Origin: Rhodanobacteraceae bacterium
GTDB lineage: Bacteria > Pseudomonadota > Gammaproteobacteria > Xanthomonadales > SZUA-5
Length of the DNA: 64,000 nucleotides
Direction of reading: 5' to 3'
NCBI GenBank assembly: GCA_016713135.1
Contig: JADJPR010000018.1
Location: 62,001 to 126,000 of the forward strand
Shown here: one piece after another, positions 36,103 to 45,322 of the stretch
Numbering within the stretch: position 1 is the stretch's first letter
Layout: each line of letters starts with the position of its first letter
Position numbers and translations under genes: made by a program
Notes under the pieces: generated by a model
Seen by the model: only the letters and a program-made list of their open reading frames with translations
Databases searched by the model: none
What the model was told of the DNA's origin: nothing

Positions 36103-37044
36103 TTGCTCGCGGCCACCTTCAACGATCAGCCGCTGGGCGCGCAGATCGGCACTGGCGGCGCGATCCAGGGCCAGCCGGTATCGATCGCCAGCCAGTTGCA
36201 GGCATTCGTGATGCCGGCCGGCGTGCTGCCGACACCGTCGCTGCGGATCACCCCGCTGGCCACCGGAACGGCCCGCTTCGTGGTCTTCACCTTCCTCGAT
36301 GGCGCTGAAGTGGCGGCCGGCGAGGCCCGTATCGGCTTCGTGCTGAAGCCGGCGCAACTGGACAATTTCATCATCAATGTGCGCGAACGCGACGGCGCCG
36401 CCAACGACTATGCGACCCTGCGCCTGGGCAGTGGCGGCACGATTGCGATTGCTGACGCGGCGGCGCCGATGACGACGGCCATCGGCAGCTACAGCGTCGG
36501 CGCCACGCTGGTGTTCGAGCTGCGCTTTCGCATGGACACAGGGCGCTACGACATTTTCCTGAATGGCGCGCGGATCGCCGCCGATCGCGCACACGGGTTG
36601 ACCACGCCCGGGGTCGGCTCGGTCTGGTTCGGCAGCGACAGCAGCACTGCCAGCGGCAGCAGCTGGTTCGTCGACGATGTCTACGCGTATCGCCCGGATG
36701 ATTCCTCAGCGACGGTTTCGAGTGATCCGCCCAACCGCGGCTGCGGATCGCTCTTGGCCTTTGACGACCCGGGCGCTCCATCCCGCCAAGGCGACGCCGC
36801 GTCCGACAACCGACTGCGACACCTGTGCAGTCTCAGCGACCAATGTCCAGCGCCTGCTCCGGCGCCATCGGGCGGGCGTACAGGAAGCCCTGGGCCAGTT
36901 CGCAGCCGAATTCGCGCAGGAGTTCCGCCTGCGTTTCAGTCTCCACGCCCTCGGCCACCAGGCTCAGGCCGAGGTCGTGCGCAAACTGCACGATGGTGCG
37001 CACGATGGCGCGGTGGCGGGGATTGCTGTCGAGATCGCGGATGA
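36103..37044 (+). CDS. Secreted protein with a laminin-G/concanavalin-like fold, ends uncertain
   Basis: The frame is open from TTG 36103. A good part is beta-rich (LDNFIINVRERDG…, TLVFELRFRMDTGRYDIFLNGARIAA, VGSVWFGSDSSTASGSSWFVDDVYAY), a pattern typical of LamG/ConA-like jelly rolls, up to about 36700. Upstream, TTG 36020 opens a signal-peptide-like start in another frame (MKSAVLPVRP…), and the reading frame itself contains LLVATPARAGSNPDILLLAATF. One missing or extra base near 36045-36060 would join them. The last part of the frame, which runs antisense into the GGDEF-EAL gene after 36833, is probably not real sequence of this protein. Function unknown. Confidence 0.45.
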   Translation: MLAATFNDQPLGAQIGTGGAIQGQPVSIASQLQAFVMPAGVLPTPSLRITPLATGTARFVVFTFLDGAEVAAGEARIGFVLKPAQLDNFIINVRERDGAANDYATLRLGSGGTIAIADAAAPMTTAIGSYSVGATLVFELRFRMDTGRYDIFLNGARIAADRAHGLTTPGVGSVWFGSDSSTASGSSWFVDDVYAYRPDDSSATVSSDPPNRGCGSLLAFDDPGAPSRQGDAASDNRLRHLCSLSDQCPAPAPAPSGGRTGSPGPVRSRIRAGVPPAFQSPRPRPPGSGRGRAQTARWCARWRGGGDCCRDRG

Positions 37045-39656
37045 AGCCCTGGTCGATCTTCAAGCCATCGAAGGCCGCCTCGGAGAACGACACCAGCGAG
37101 GAATAGCCAGTGCCGAAATCGTCCACCACCAGGCGTACGCCGAGCGCTTTCAACGCCGCCAGCGATTCGCGCAGGCTCGCATGGTTGCTGCGGAACACGC
37201 TCTCGGTGATTTCCAGATGCAGGCGGGCGGCATCGGCACCCCAGCGTTCGAGCATTCCGCGCAGTCGGGTTGGAAACTCCGCAGAGGTGAAAAGTCGGTC
37301 GGAAACATTGACGCTGAGGCTCGCGGGTGCCTGCTCCCCGCGTTCGCGCAGCCAACCGGTCCATTGCGCCAGCGCCTGATCTAGGATGCGCAAATCGATC
37401 TCCAGTTGCATCCCGCTCTCTTCGGCCACGCACAGGAACTGCGAAGGCGGCAGCAGGCCGCGGGTGGGATGCTGCCAGCGCGCCAGGGCTTCCACGCCAA
37501 CCACGCGCCGGCTGCCGAGTTCCACGATCGGCTGGTAGTGCGCCACCAGTTCGCCGCGCGCCAGCGCGAAGCGCAGCTCGGTTTCCAGCGCCAGGCGCGC
37601 GCTTGCTGCGGCGTGCATGCGGCGGTCGAACAGGGCATGTCCGCCGCCCTGCGATTTGGCCCGGAACATCGCGGTGTCTGCATCGCGCAGGATGTCCTCG
37701 GGCGGCATGTCGCCGTCGTCGATCATGACAATGCCTATCGAGGCCCCGGTGAACACCTGGTGCCCGCGAACCTGGAAAGGCGCGGCCGCAAGATCCTGTA
37801 CCAGGCGCGCCACATCGACCGCCCCGGCTCGGTCCAGGCGCGCACGCGACAGCAGCGCAAACTCGTCGCCGCCGTAGCGCGCCAGCCACAGGTCGCGACC
37901 GAATTCATGCGTCAGCCGGGCCGCAAACTGCACCAGCAATTCGTCGCCGGCCGCGTGCCCAAGGCTGTCGTTGACGAGTTTGAAACGGTCCAGGTCCAGC
38001 AGCAGGACCGCATGCGGGCCTTCGACGCCGGCCTGCAGGCGTTCCAGGATGGTCCTCAGGCTGCGCTCGAAGCTGCGCCGGTTGGCCAGGCCCGTCAGGC
38101 TGTCGTGGTGCGCGATGTAGTCGAGTTCCAGTTCGGCCGCGCGGCGCGCGCTGATGTCGATCAGGCTGCCCTCGAGATGGCCGCTGTCGCCCTCGTGGTG
38201 GCGCACCAGGCGCATGCTCGCCAGGGCCCAGAAGCGGGTGCCGTCGCGACGCACCAGCTCGACTTCCCAGTTGAGCAACTGACCTTCGCGTTGCAGCGCA
38301 GCCATCGCCCGCGGACGCAGCTCGGCATCGGCGTAGTGGGTACCGATGTCGGTCACTTCTGCGCACATCCGCGCCGGCGCGTCGTAGCCGAACATGTGTG
38401 CGAAGGCGACGTTCACCTCGATCAGCCGTCCGTCCAGGGTGCTCTGGTACATGCCGAGCACGGCGTGCTGGAACAGCAGGCGGTAACGCTCCTCGGCCGC
38501 CTCCAGCCGGGTCTGCTGGGCGCGCTCCTCGGTGATGTCGCGCAGGGTTCCTATCGATGCCGGCTCGCCGCGGAACTGGACCGCGCCGGCACGCACGGTG
38601 CACAGGCGCCGGCACCGTCGCGTCGCAGCAGGCGGATCTCGTAGTCCTGGGTTTCCTGCGAACCCGATTCGCGCGCCTGGCGGCGCTGCGCCTGCGCATC
38701 GAGGTCCTCGGGTGCGACCCAGTCGAAATAACTCGCGCCGATCAGGTCCTCGGTGCGGCACTCGAGGATGACCGCGAGCGCCTCGTTGGCGTACTGGACC
38801 TGCCATGCTGCATCAGGAACACCGCATCGCGCGAGTTCTCGACCAGGTTGCGGTGCAGCGCCTCGCTCTGCGCCAGCGCCTGCTCCGCGTGCATCTGGCC
38901 GCTGATGTCGATCATGGTGCCATCGGCGTGCAGCAGGCGGCCGTCGGCATCGAAGACCGCCCGCGCGCTCTCGCTGACCCACACGCTGCTGCCGTCGAAG
39001 CGCCGGATCTCGGCGCGGACGTGGGCGAATCGTCCCTCCGCGCGCAAGCGTTCGTCCAGATGCCGGGCGTGCGCGGGATCCACGTAGTCGAATTCGGCGC
39101 GGCCGGCGCAGGCGGCCAGCAAAGCCTGCGCCGATGGGCTTCCGAGCATCCGCGCGAGCGCCGGATTGGCATCGATCAGCCCGTGCGGCAGCCCGCGCCG
39201 GCGGTACACGCCGACCTCGGACTCCAGGATCAGCGTGCGCAGGCTCTCGATCTCGCGGGTGCGCGCTTCGGCCTCGCTGGCGTATTCGCGGACCTGCTGG
39301 ATCAGGCTGAACAGGTGCGGCTCGCCAGCGTGCTCGATCAGTGCGCAGGTCATCAGGCCGTCGTACTGGCGGCCGTCCCGTGCGCGGATCGACACCGGCT
39401 CGCCGGTGATCGACCCCTGCTGCTGCAACAGGTTCAGCACGCTGGCGCGATGGGCGGCATCGCGCCACAGGCCGGCCTCCAGCGCGGTGCGGCCGATCAC
39501 CTCGCCGGGCTGGATCCCGAAGCGACATCCGAATCCGGGACTGAGCGCGATGATGGCACTGTCGCGCAGGCGCGTGACCACCGCCAGCGATTCGGGCGCT
39601 GCGAAGACGCGGGCCAGGAGTTCCAGTTCCGACTGCGGGGCAGCGATGGCAGACAT
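36833..39656 (-). pseudogene. Multi-PAS GGDEF-EAL c-di-GMP protein, two apparent frameshifts
   Basis: The joined product is about 940 residues, starting at ATG 39656. At least three PAS-like sensory domains (first from about residue 15; others with …YRRRGLPHGLIDANPAL, QYANEALAVILECRTEDLIG, YRLLFQHAVLGMYQSTLDGRLIEVN) lead to a GGDEF domain (HHDSLTGLANRRSFE, ARYGGDEFALL) and an EAL domain (VEALARWQHP, LEITES, VDDFGTGYSSL, KIDQGF, VAEGVE). Both catalytic signatures are intact, so cyclase and phosphodiesterase activities are both possible; no RxxD I-site is seen. No transmembrane helix is visible, so it is probably cytosolic. The frame changes by one base at about 38806-38812 and again at about 38605-38615, each consistent with a lost base. 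Confidence 0.85.
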
Positions 39657-39749
39657 GTGCGCCAGTGTAACGAAAGACCCGTGATCTGGCGGTGTCGGCC
39701 AGATGCCTTTCGCCGCCAATCCGCCCCGGGCGCCGACCGGCTCATCGGT

Positions 39750-41685
39750 TCAGGCGGCTGCGGCGCGGACGTTGCGGCCCTGCGGGAAACGCTCGCGGAT
39801 GCTGCGCGCGATGCCGTCGGCGTCCAGGCCGTTCAGCGCCAGCAGGCGTGCCGGGTCGCCGTGCTCGATGAACACATCGGGCAGGCCGAGCTGCAGCAGC
39901 GGCAGCGCAATGCCATGGGCGCTCAGCGCTTCCAGGCAAGCGCTACCGGCGCCACCCATCACGCAGCCTTCCTCGACGGTGACCAGCGCGTCGTGGGAGC
40001 GCGCCAGTTCCAGCAGCAGTTCCTCGTCCAGCGGCTTGACGAAGCGCATGTTGGCGACGCTGGCGTCGAGCTTCTCGGCGGCACCGAGCGCCGCCTGCAG
40101 CGGCGCGCCGAAGGCGAGGATCGCGATGCGCTGGCCATGCACCGCCTGGCCGCGGCGGCGGATCTCGCCCTTGCCCCAGGGCAGCGTGTCCAGGGTCTTC
40201 TTCACCTCGACGCCCGGACCGGTGCCGCGCGGGTAGCGCACCGCAGCGGGGCCATCGTGGGCGAAGGCGGTGGACAGCAACTGGCGGCACTCGTTCTCGT
40301 CGGCCGGCGCCAGCACCGCCATGTTCGGGATGCAGCGCAGGTAGGCAAGATCGTAGGCGCCGCAATGGGTGGGGCCATCGGCGCCGACGATGCCGGCGCG
40401 GTCCAGCGCGAAGGTCACCGGCAGGTTCTGCAGCGCCACGTCGTGGATCAACTGGTCGTAACCGCGCTGCAGGAAGGTGGAGTAGATCGCCACCACCGGC
40501 TTCATGCCTTCGCAGGCGATGCCGGCGCCGAAGGTCACCGCGTGCTGCTCGGCGATGCCGACGTCGAAGTAGCGCTTGGGGAAACGCTGCTCGAACTCGA
40601 CCATGCCCGAACCTTCGCGCATCGCCGGGGTGATGCCGACCAGGCGCGGATCGGCCGCGGCCATGTCGCACAGCCAGTCGCCGAACACCTGGGTGTAGCT
40701 GACCTTGGTCGACTTGGCCGGGCGGATGCCCTCGCTCGGGTTGAACTTGCCGGGGCCGTGGTAGAGCACCGGATCGGCCTCGGCCAGCTTGTAACCCTGG
40801 CCCTTGCGGGTGACCACATGCAGGAACTGCGGGCCGTCGCCCTCATCGATGCGCGACATGATGTTGCGCAGGGTCGGCACCAGCGATTCCAGGTCGTGCC
40901 CGTCGATCGGGCCGATGTAGTTGAAGCCGAATTCCTCGAAGATCGTCGCCGGCACCACCATGCCCTTGGCGTGTTCCTCGAAGCGCCGCGCCAGTTCGTA
41001 CAGCGGCGGAGCCATCGACAGCACCTTGCCGATGCCCTTCTTGGTGTGCGCGTAGAACTGGCCGCTCATCAGGCGCGCAAGGTAGCGGTTCAGCGCGCCC
41101 ACGGGGGGCGAGATCGACATGTCGTTGTCGTTGAGGATGACGATCAGCGGCAGGTCCTTCTCGATCCCGGCGTTGTTCATCGCCTCGAAGGCCATGCCGG
41201 CGGTCATCGCGCCGTCGCCGATCACCGCGATCGCATGGCGCTTCTCGCCCTTGATCACCGCAGCGCGCGCCATGCCGGCAGCGGCGGAAATCGAGGTGGA
41301 GGAATGCGCGGTGCCGAAGGCGTCGTACACGCTCTCCTCGCGCCGCGGGGAAACCGCTGATGCCGCCGAGCTGGCGCAGGCTGGCCATGCCCTCGCGGCG
41401 ACCGGTCAGGATCTTGTGCGGATAGCTCTGGTGGCCGACATCCCAGATCAGCCGGTCTTCCGGCGTGTTGAACACATAGTGGATGGCGATCGCCAGCTCC
41501 ACCGTGCCGAGATTGCTCGACAGATGGCCGCCGGTCTGCGACACCGATTCGAGCACGAAGGCGCGCAACTCATCGGCCAGCGGCGCCAGCTTTTCGCGCG
41601 GCAGCCGGCGCAGGTCCTTCGGGTCGTTGATCGTGTTCAGCAGCGCAAACGTGGACAAGTCGTGAAGCCCTTGATTCTCAAGCAT
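39750..41685 (-). pseudogene. dxs: 1-deoxy-D-xylulose-5-phosphate synthase, one apparent frameshift
   Basis: Dxs condenses pyruvate and glyceraldehyde 3-phosphate and commits carbon to the MEP isoprenoid pathway; it also feeds thiamine and pyridoxal synthesis. Start ATG 41685 opens MLENQGLHDLSTFALLNTI. Seen are SQTGGHLSSNLGTVELAIAIHYVF, WDVGHQSYPHKILTGR, the TPP motif GDGAMTAGMAFEAMNNAG, EEFGFNYIGPIDGHD and DVGIAEQHAVTFGAG with the catalytic Glu. At 41346-41351 the frame is shifted: TTCCCCGCGG should be TTCCCGCGG (SGFPRREESVYDAFGTAHSS). The gene is essential in bacteria using the MEP route, so the extra C is almost surely an artefact. Confidence 0.93.
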
Positions 41686-41743
41686 GGCCGAATTGTCATG
41701 CACGGCCTGTAGGCGAGTCCAGAACGAATCCGGGCAGGGGGAA

Positions 41744-41855
41744 AGCAGTGAAAGGTGAAAAGTAAAAAGTGAAAGGGTGAAGCGGCAGAGGCGAACCGAT
41801 GCGCCACTGCGCGAGCTCGCCCCCTTTCACTTTTCACCTTTCACTTTTTACTGCT
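41744..41855. repeat. Intergenic inverted repeat built from GTGAAAAGTGAAAGG words
   Basis: The left arm 41744-41777 (AGCAGTGAAAGGTGAAAAGT…) pairs with 41821-41855 (…TTTTTACTGCT) over about 34 bp with a few mismatches. The loop is about 43 bases. It is AT-rich, unlike its neighbours. It lies between the peptidase stop and the dxs start on the minus strand. The architecture matches the GGGTTGT family. Confidence 0.8.
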
Positions 41856-41873
41856 AGCCGCAAGGCCAGTCCG

Positions 41874-44258
41874 TCACTCGAACCCATCGCCGAACAACCC
41901 ATCCGGTGACCCGCCGCACACTGCCCCGGCGCCGGTGAGGACGATGTCGTCGACGCTCCAGCCCTCGCGCTGCACCGCGCCATCGCTGGTCAGGCGAAAA
42001 CGGATGTGGGCACTGGAAGCACCATCCAGTGCCCCGAGGTCCAGTTGCACCGCTTGCCATTCGGCGCTGCCGCTGCAGGTCCAGACCTCGGTCCACGCGC
42101 TGCCGTTGGTGGAGATCTCGATGCGCCCGCGGTCGAAGCCGGCCTCGGTGTCGCACCAGGACTGGAACTGCAGGTGCACATGGGACACGTCGCGCAGGTC
42201 GAGCGGCACCAGGGAGAGCGCGATGTCGGCATTCGGGGCGTAGTCGCCATCGGGCGAATCGGTGAAGGCAGCGGGGGCGCTGAAGTAGCGTGCGCTGCCG
42301 ATGCCCCAGGGCGGCTGCGCGCTGAAGTTCCCGAGGCCGCCGCTGGCCGAGTCCTCGACCAGGCTGCAGACCGGCACCAGCGCCAGGTTGCGCACCAGGG
42401 TCTGTCCGGCGGTGAGATTCAAGCCTGCCAGTTCCAGCGGTGCATAGCCCTCCGCGCTGGCCTTCAGGGTGCGGCTGCCGGGCAATGCGCGCAGGGCGTA
42501 CTGCATCTGCTCGCCGGGCAGCGCGAGGGTGGTTGAGGTATCGAGCTGCAGCACGGCCGGAACCGTCAGCAGGGATCCGGTGTTGGCATTGCGCAGCTCG
42601 CCAGTCACGCGCCCGCTGCTGCCCGGCGCGACCAGTTCGATGCTGGCGGCGTAGGCCGGTCCGACGATGCCATCGCGGGCGCGCAGGAACACGCTGTGGG
42701 TTCCCGGCGCGTCGTCCTCGAGCAGCACATCGGTGTGGAACCATTCGCTGGCGCCATCGAAGGCGCCGTCCGCGGCCTGCGCCGCGCGCGATGTCGCCAG
42801 GGGATCCCACGGCAGCTGTGTCAGGTAGAGATCGACGCCGGCAATCGCATCGACCGGCTCGCTGCCATTCGCCTGGTTGAACGCGGCGTCTTCCGCCAGC
42901 CCGACCACGCGTATCGACTCGCCGACTTCCGCGAGGTTGCGCCCGAGTTCCTCGATCGACGGACCGGACGGCTCCAGGTACGGCAGCCGGGCGACCCGCA
43001 GCAGGTAGACGAGGGCGGCCAGATTCGCGTCGAGGACCTGGCCTTCGAAGCGCTCGCACGGCTCGAAGAAGCTGGTGCCGAGCTCGAAGCTCAGCGCCGG
43101 CACGCCGAGTTCACCATAGGCAAAGTCGCGCGTGCCGCCGTCGGTGACGTACAGCTCGACGCCTTGTTGCGGGCGATAGCCGTTGAGGTGTCCGAGGCGA
43201 CGGCCGAGCGTGCGCATGGCAGCGCCATTCGGCGCCAGCGCGGCGTCGAAGCCCCACGGCCACATCACCAGTTCGCCGTAGCTGTGCACGTCCAGGAACA
43301 CGCCGCTGCGATCGGCTGGTGCCGGCGTCACCAGGTCCGGCGGGCGCAAGTCCGGGTACAGGTTGGCGACATAGCTGATGATCGCCGCCGTCTCTGGCTC
43401 GGAGGCGGCAGCCTGGCCGCGGAAGCTCTCGTCGCAGGCTTCGCCGCTGGAACCGCTGTGGGCGCCCCACTCGAAGGTGAAATTGCGATTGAGATCGGCG
43501 CCGCGCCGGTTGCTGGTTGCACCGCAGTAGTTCTCGTTGACGTTCTTGCGCCACATCAGGCCGGCCTCGGCCTTCTTGCGCGCGTCGGGATTGGCCTGCG
43601 GCAGCAGGTGCACCTCGTGATGGTCGAGCATCCAGCGCACGTCGGCGTCGACCGGATAGCGCGCCAGCAGCCATTCGCCGAAGCGGATCACGGTCTCGGC
43701 GGTGGTGTACTCGCGCGCATGCAGCGCACCGACGACGAACAGCCGCGGCTTCGGGCCCGGAATCGCCGAGTTGCTCAGCTTGAGGACCTTGAGGTCATAG
43801 CCGAGTGCGGCGTTGCGGGTCTTCTCCCAGGAATCGCCGATGTCGATGCTGCTGGCCAGCGTCGGGTGCGTCGCCACCAACTCGTCGAGGCTCGCCAGCG
43901 TCTCTTCCACCGTGCGGTAGCAGCCGAAGCCGGGCACCGAGCGCAGCGCCGCGGCCGGGTCGCGCAGCAACAGGGTGAAGTCGGGATCGATGCCGATACG
44001 GAAGCCCTGCGCCAGCAGTTGCGAGTATTCGAAGCGGTTGGCGACTTCGAGCACCGCGTAGTGCTGCGCGTGGTTGACCTCCCACGGCGGACTGCGCCGC
44101 GCCGCCAGGTTCAGTTGCGCCTTGCTGTCGAAATAGGCGCGCACGACCCAAGGCCCGGTGTCGGCGGGCAATCGCGTCGACGGCTCCACGGCGGCGGCGT
44201 GCGCCAGACGGCTGCAAAGAAGCAGGAGCATCAAACAGGCGAAGCGACGCATGCCCAT
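41874..44258 (-). CDS. Secreted M14 zinc carboxypeptidase with C-terminal beta domains
   Basis: This 794-residue exported protein (signal peptide to about residue 21, SRLAHA-A) has an N-terminal activation-like segment and a zinc carboxypeptidase domain (about 110-410). The zinc ligands are HARE (GALHAREYTTAE, about 180) and the His in LDVHSYGE (about 326); the catalytic Glu is in ALSFELG. Beyond this lie a carboxypeptidase-regulatory/Ig-like segment (GRVTGELRNANTGSLL…) and a jelly-roll domain with a VDDIVLTG edge strand. The last residues DGLFGDGFE resemble a C-terminal motif I associate with many secreted xanthomonad proteins. It probably digests peptides outside the cell. It is divergent from the NifU-like gene. 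Confidence 0.9.
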   Translation of the reverse strand: MGMRRFACLMLLLLCSRLAHAAAVEPSTRLPADTGPWVVRAYFDSKAQLNLAARRSPPWEVNHAQHYAVLEVANRFEYSQLLAQGFRIGIDPDFTLLLRDPAAALRSVPGFGCYRTVEETLASLDELVATHPTLASSIDIGDSWEKTRNAALGYDLKVLKLSNSAIPGPKPRLFVVGALHAREYTTAETVIRFGEWLLARYPVDADVRWMLDHHEVHLLPQANPDARKKAEAGLMWRKNVNENYCGATSNRRGADLNRNFTFEWGAHSGSSGEACDESFRGQAAASEPETAAIISYVANLYPDLRPPDLVTPAPADRSGVFLDVHSYGELVMWPWGFDAALAPNGAAMRTLGRRLGHLNGYRPQQGVELYVTDGGTRDFAYGELGVPALSFELGTSFFEPCERFEGQVLDANLAALVYLLRVARLPYLEPSGPSIEELGRNLAEVGESIRVVGLAEDAAFNQANGSEPVDAIAGVDLYLTQLPWDPLATSRAAQAADGAFDGASEWFHTDVLLEDDAPGTHSVFLRARDGIVGPAYAASIELVAPGSSGRVTGELRNANTGSLLTVPAVLQLDTSTTLALPGEQMQYALRALPGSRTLKASAEGYAPLELAGLNLTAGQTLVRNLALVPVCSLVEDSASGGLGNFSAQPPWGIGSARYFSAPAAFTDSPDGDYAPNADIALSLVPLDLRDVSHVHLQFQSWCDTEAGFDRGRIEISTNGSAWTEVWTCSGSAEWQAVQLDLGALDGASSAHIRFRLTSDGAVQREGWSVDDIVLTGAGAVCGGSPDGLFGDGFE

Positions 44259-44354
44259 ACCGACAGCCAGGATGCGGGCAGCCTAAGGTGCACGTCACCG
44301 AGGCGGCAAGGTGCGGGCGACCAGGCGTTCACCTTTCGCCGATAGAATCGACGG

Positions 44355-44855
44355 ATGACCCTGTCCGATGCCTACCGTACGGTCGTGCTCGACCACAACC
44401 GCGCGCCGCGCCGGCGCGGGCGCCTGGTCGCGCCCAGCTTGAGCGCGCACGGGGTCAATGCGCTGTGCGGCGACTCCCTGACGCTGGACCTTGCGCTCGC
44501 CGACGGTCGCATCGCCGACTTTGCCTTCGAGGCCGAGGCCAGCGCGATGACCCTGGCGGCCTGCTCGATCATGGGCGACCTGATCGCCGGGCAGTCGGTC
44601 CACGAAGCCGCGGCGCTGTGCGAGGCTGCCATCGACCTGGTCACGCGAAACCCCGCGCGGGCGGAGGATCCTCGCTTGGGCGAGTACAACGCGCTGATCG
44701 GCGTGATGGGTCATCCCAACCGGATCAAGACCGTGACCCTGCCGTGGGCGACGCTCGCTGGCGCGCTTGCCGGGCGCCTCGCCACCTCCACCGACATCGA
44801 CATCCGCGGTGCGCTGCCGCCGGCGCGCGCCGCCAACCAACGGAGCCAGATATGA
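44355..44855 (+). CDS. IscU/SufU-like iron-sulfur scaffold homologue with degenerate cysteine set
   Basis: The 166-residue product keeps the NifU_N fold: SDAYRTVVLDHNRAPRRRG, GVNALCGDSLTLDL with Cys38 and Asp40, and RIKTVTLPWATLAGAL. Canonical SufU binds iron/zinc through three Cys and an Asp. Only the first Cys and the Asp are here. The second position (GC in the family) is Ala-Ser (residue 63), with a Cys seven residues later (AACSIMGD), and the third (KCxxLPW) is Thr. It may therefore be a divergent scaffold or carrier. The stop overlaps the Rieske gene start (ATGA), implying a two-gene operon. The suf genes themselves are not in the window. Confidence 0.8.
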   Translation: MTLSDAYRTVVLDHNRAPRRRGRLVAPSLSAHGVNALCGDSLTLDLALADGRIADFAFEAEASAMTLAACSIMGDLIAGQSVHEAAALCEAAIDLVTRNPARAEDPRLGEYNALIGVMGHPNRIKTVTLPWATLAGALAGRLATSTDIDIRGALPPARAANQRSQI

Positions 44856-45172
44856 GCGATTGGGTGCGCGTGTGCGCCATCAACGAGATCCAGCCCGGCC
44901 AGTGCCGCGTGCTCGACGTCGACGGCGCGCAGGTCGCGGTGGTCAACGTCGAGGGCGCGTTCCACGCGATCGAGGACGTGTGCACCCACGATGGCGGCCA
45001 GCTCACTGGCGGCGCCATCTGCGGCCACGAAATCGAATGCCCCCGCCACGGCGCGCGCTTCGACTTGCGCACCGGCGCCGCCCTGTGCGCGCCCGCCTAC
45101 GAAGCCACCGCGGTGTTCCCGATCCGCATCGAGGACGGGGTGGTGTGGGTGCGGGATGATCGATGGGATTGA
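44852..45172 (+). CDS. Rieske [2Fe-2S] ferredoxin-like protein
   Basis: This 106-residue soluble protein has the Rieske cluster motif: Cys44-Thr-His46 and Cys63-Pro-Arg-His66 (EDVCTHDGG…IECPRHGARFD). It resembles the non-haem-iron oxygenase ferredoxin subunits that in several proteobacteria are encoded at the end of suf operons. It starts inside the last codons of the NifU-like gene and is translationally coupled to it. It probably carries electrons in iron-sulfur metabolism; no oxygenase gene is nearby, so a dioxygenase role is unlikely. Confidence 0.9.
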   Translation: MSDWVRVCAINEIQPGQCRVLDVDGAQVAVVNVEGAFHAIEDVCTHDGGQLTGGAICGHEIECPRHGARFDLRTGAALCAPAYEATAVFPIRIEDGVVWVRDDRWD

Positions 45173-45186
45173 TCAGCGGGATGTGA

Positions 45187-45285
45187 GTTGTGGGTTCTGG
45201 GTTGTGGGCAGCAGTCGGTTGTCGCGACAGTGCTGCGGACTCGCAGCTTCCGCCGCCCACAACCCACAACTCACAACCCACAACC
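45187..45285. repeat. Intergenic inverted repeat of GGGTTGT-type 7-mers, copy 3
   Basis: The left arm 45187-45209 (GTTGTGGGTTCTGGGTTGTGGG) pairs with 45255-45285 (CCCACAACCCACAACTCACAACCC…). The loop is about 45 bases. It lies between the Rieske and peroxiredoxin genes, both on the plus strand. Confidence 0.85.
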
Positions 45286-45322
45286 TAGAATCGAAAGCCC
45301 TCAGACCAGACGGAACCATGTC

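Noticed and set aside
42696..44345. A 549-codon plus-strand open frame
   Set aside because: It is antisense to the M14 peptidase, whose zinc motifs are clear on the other strand.
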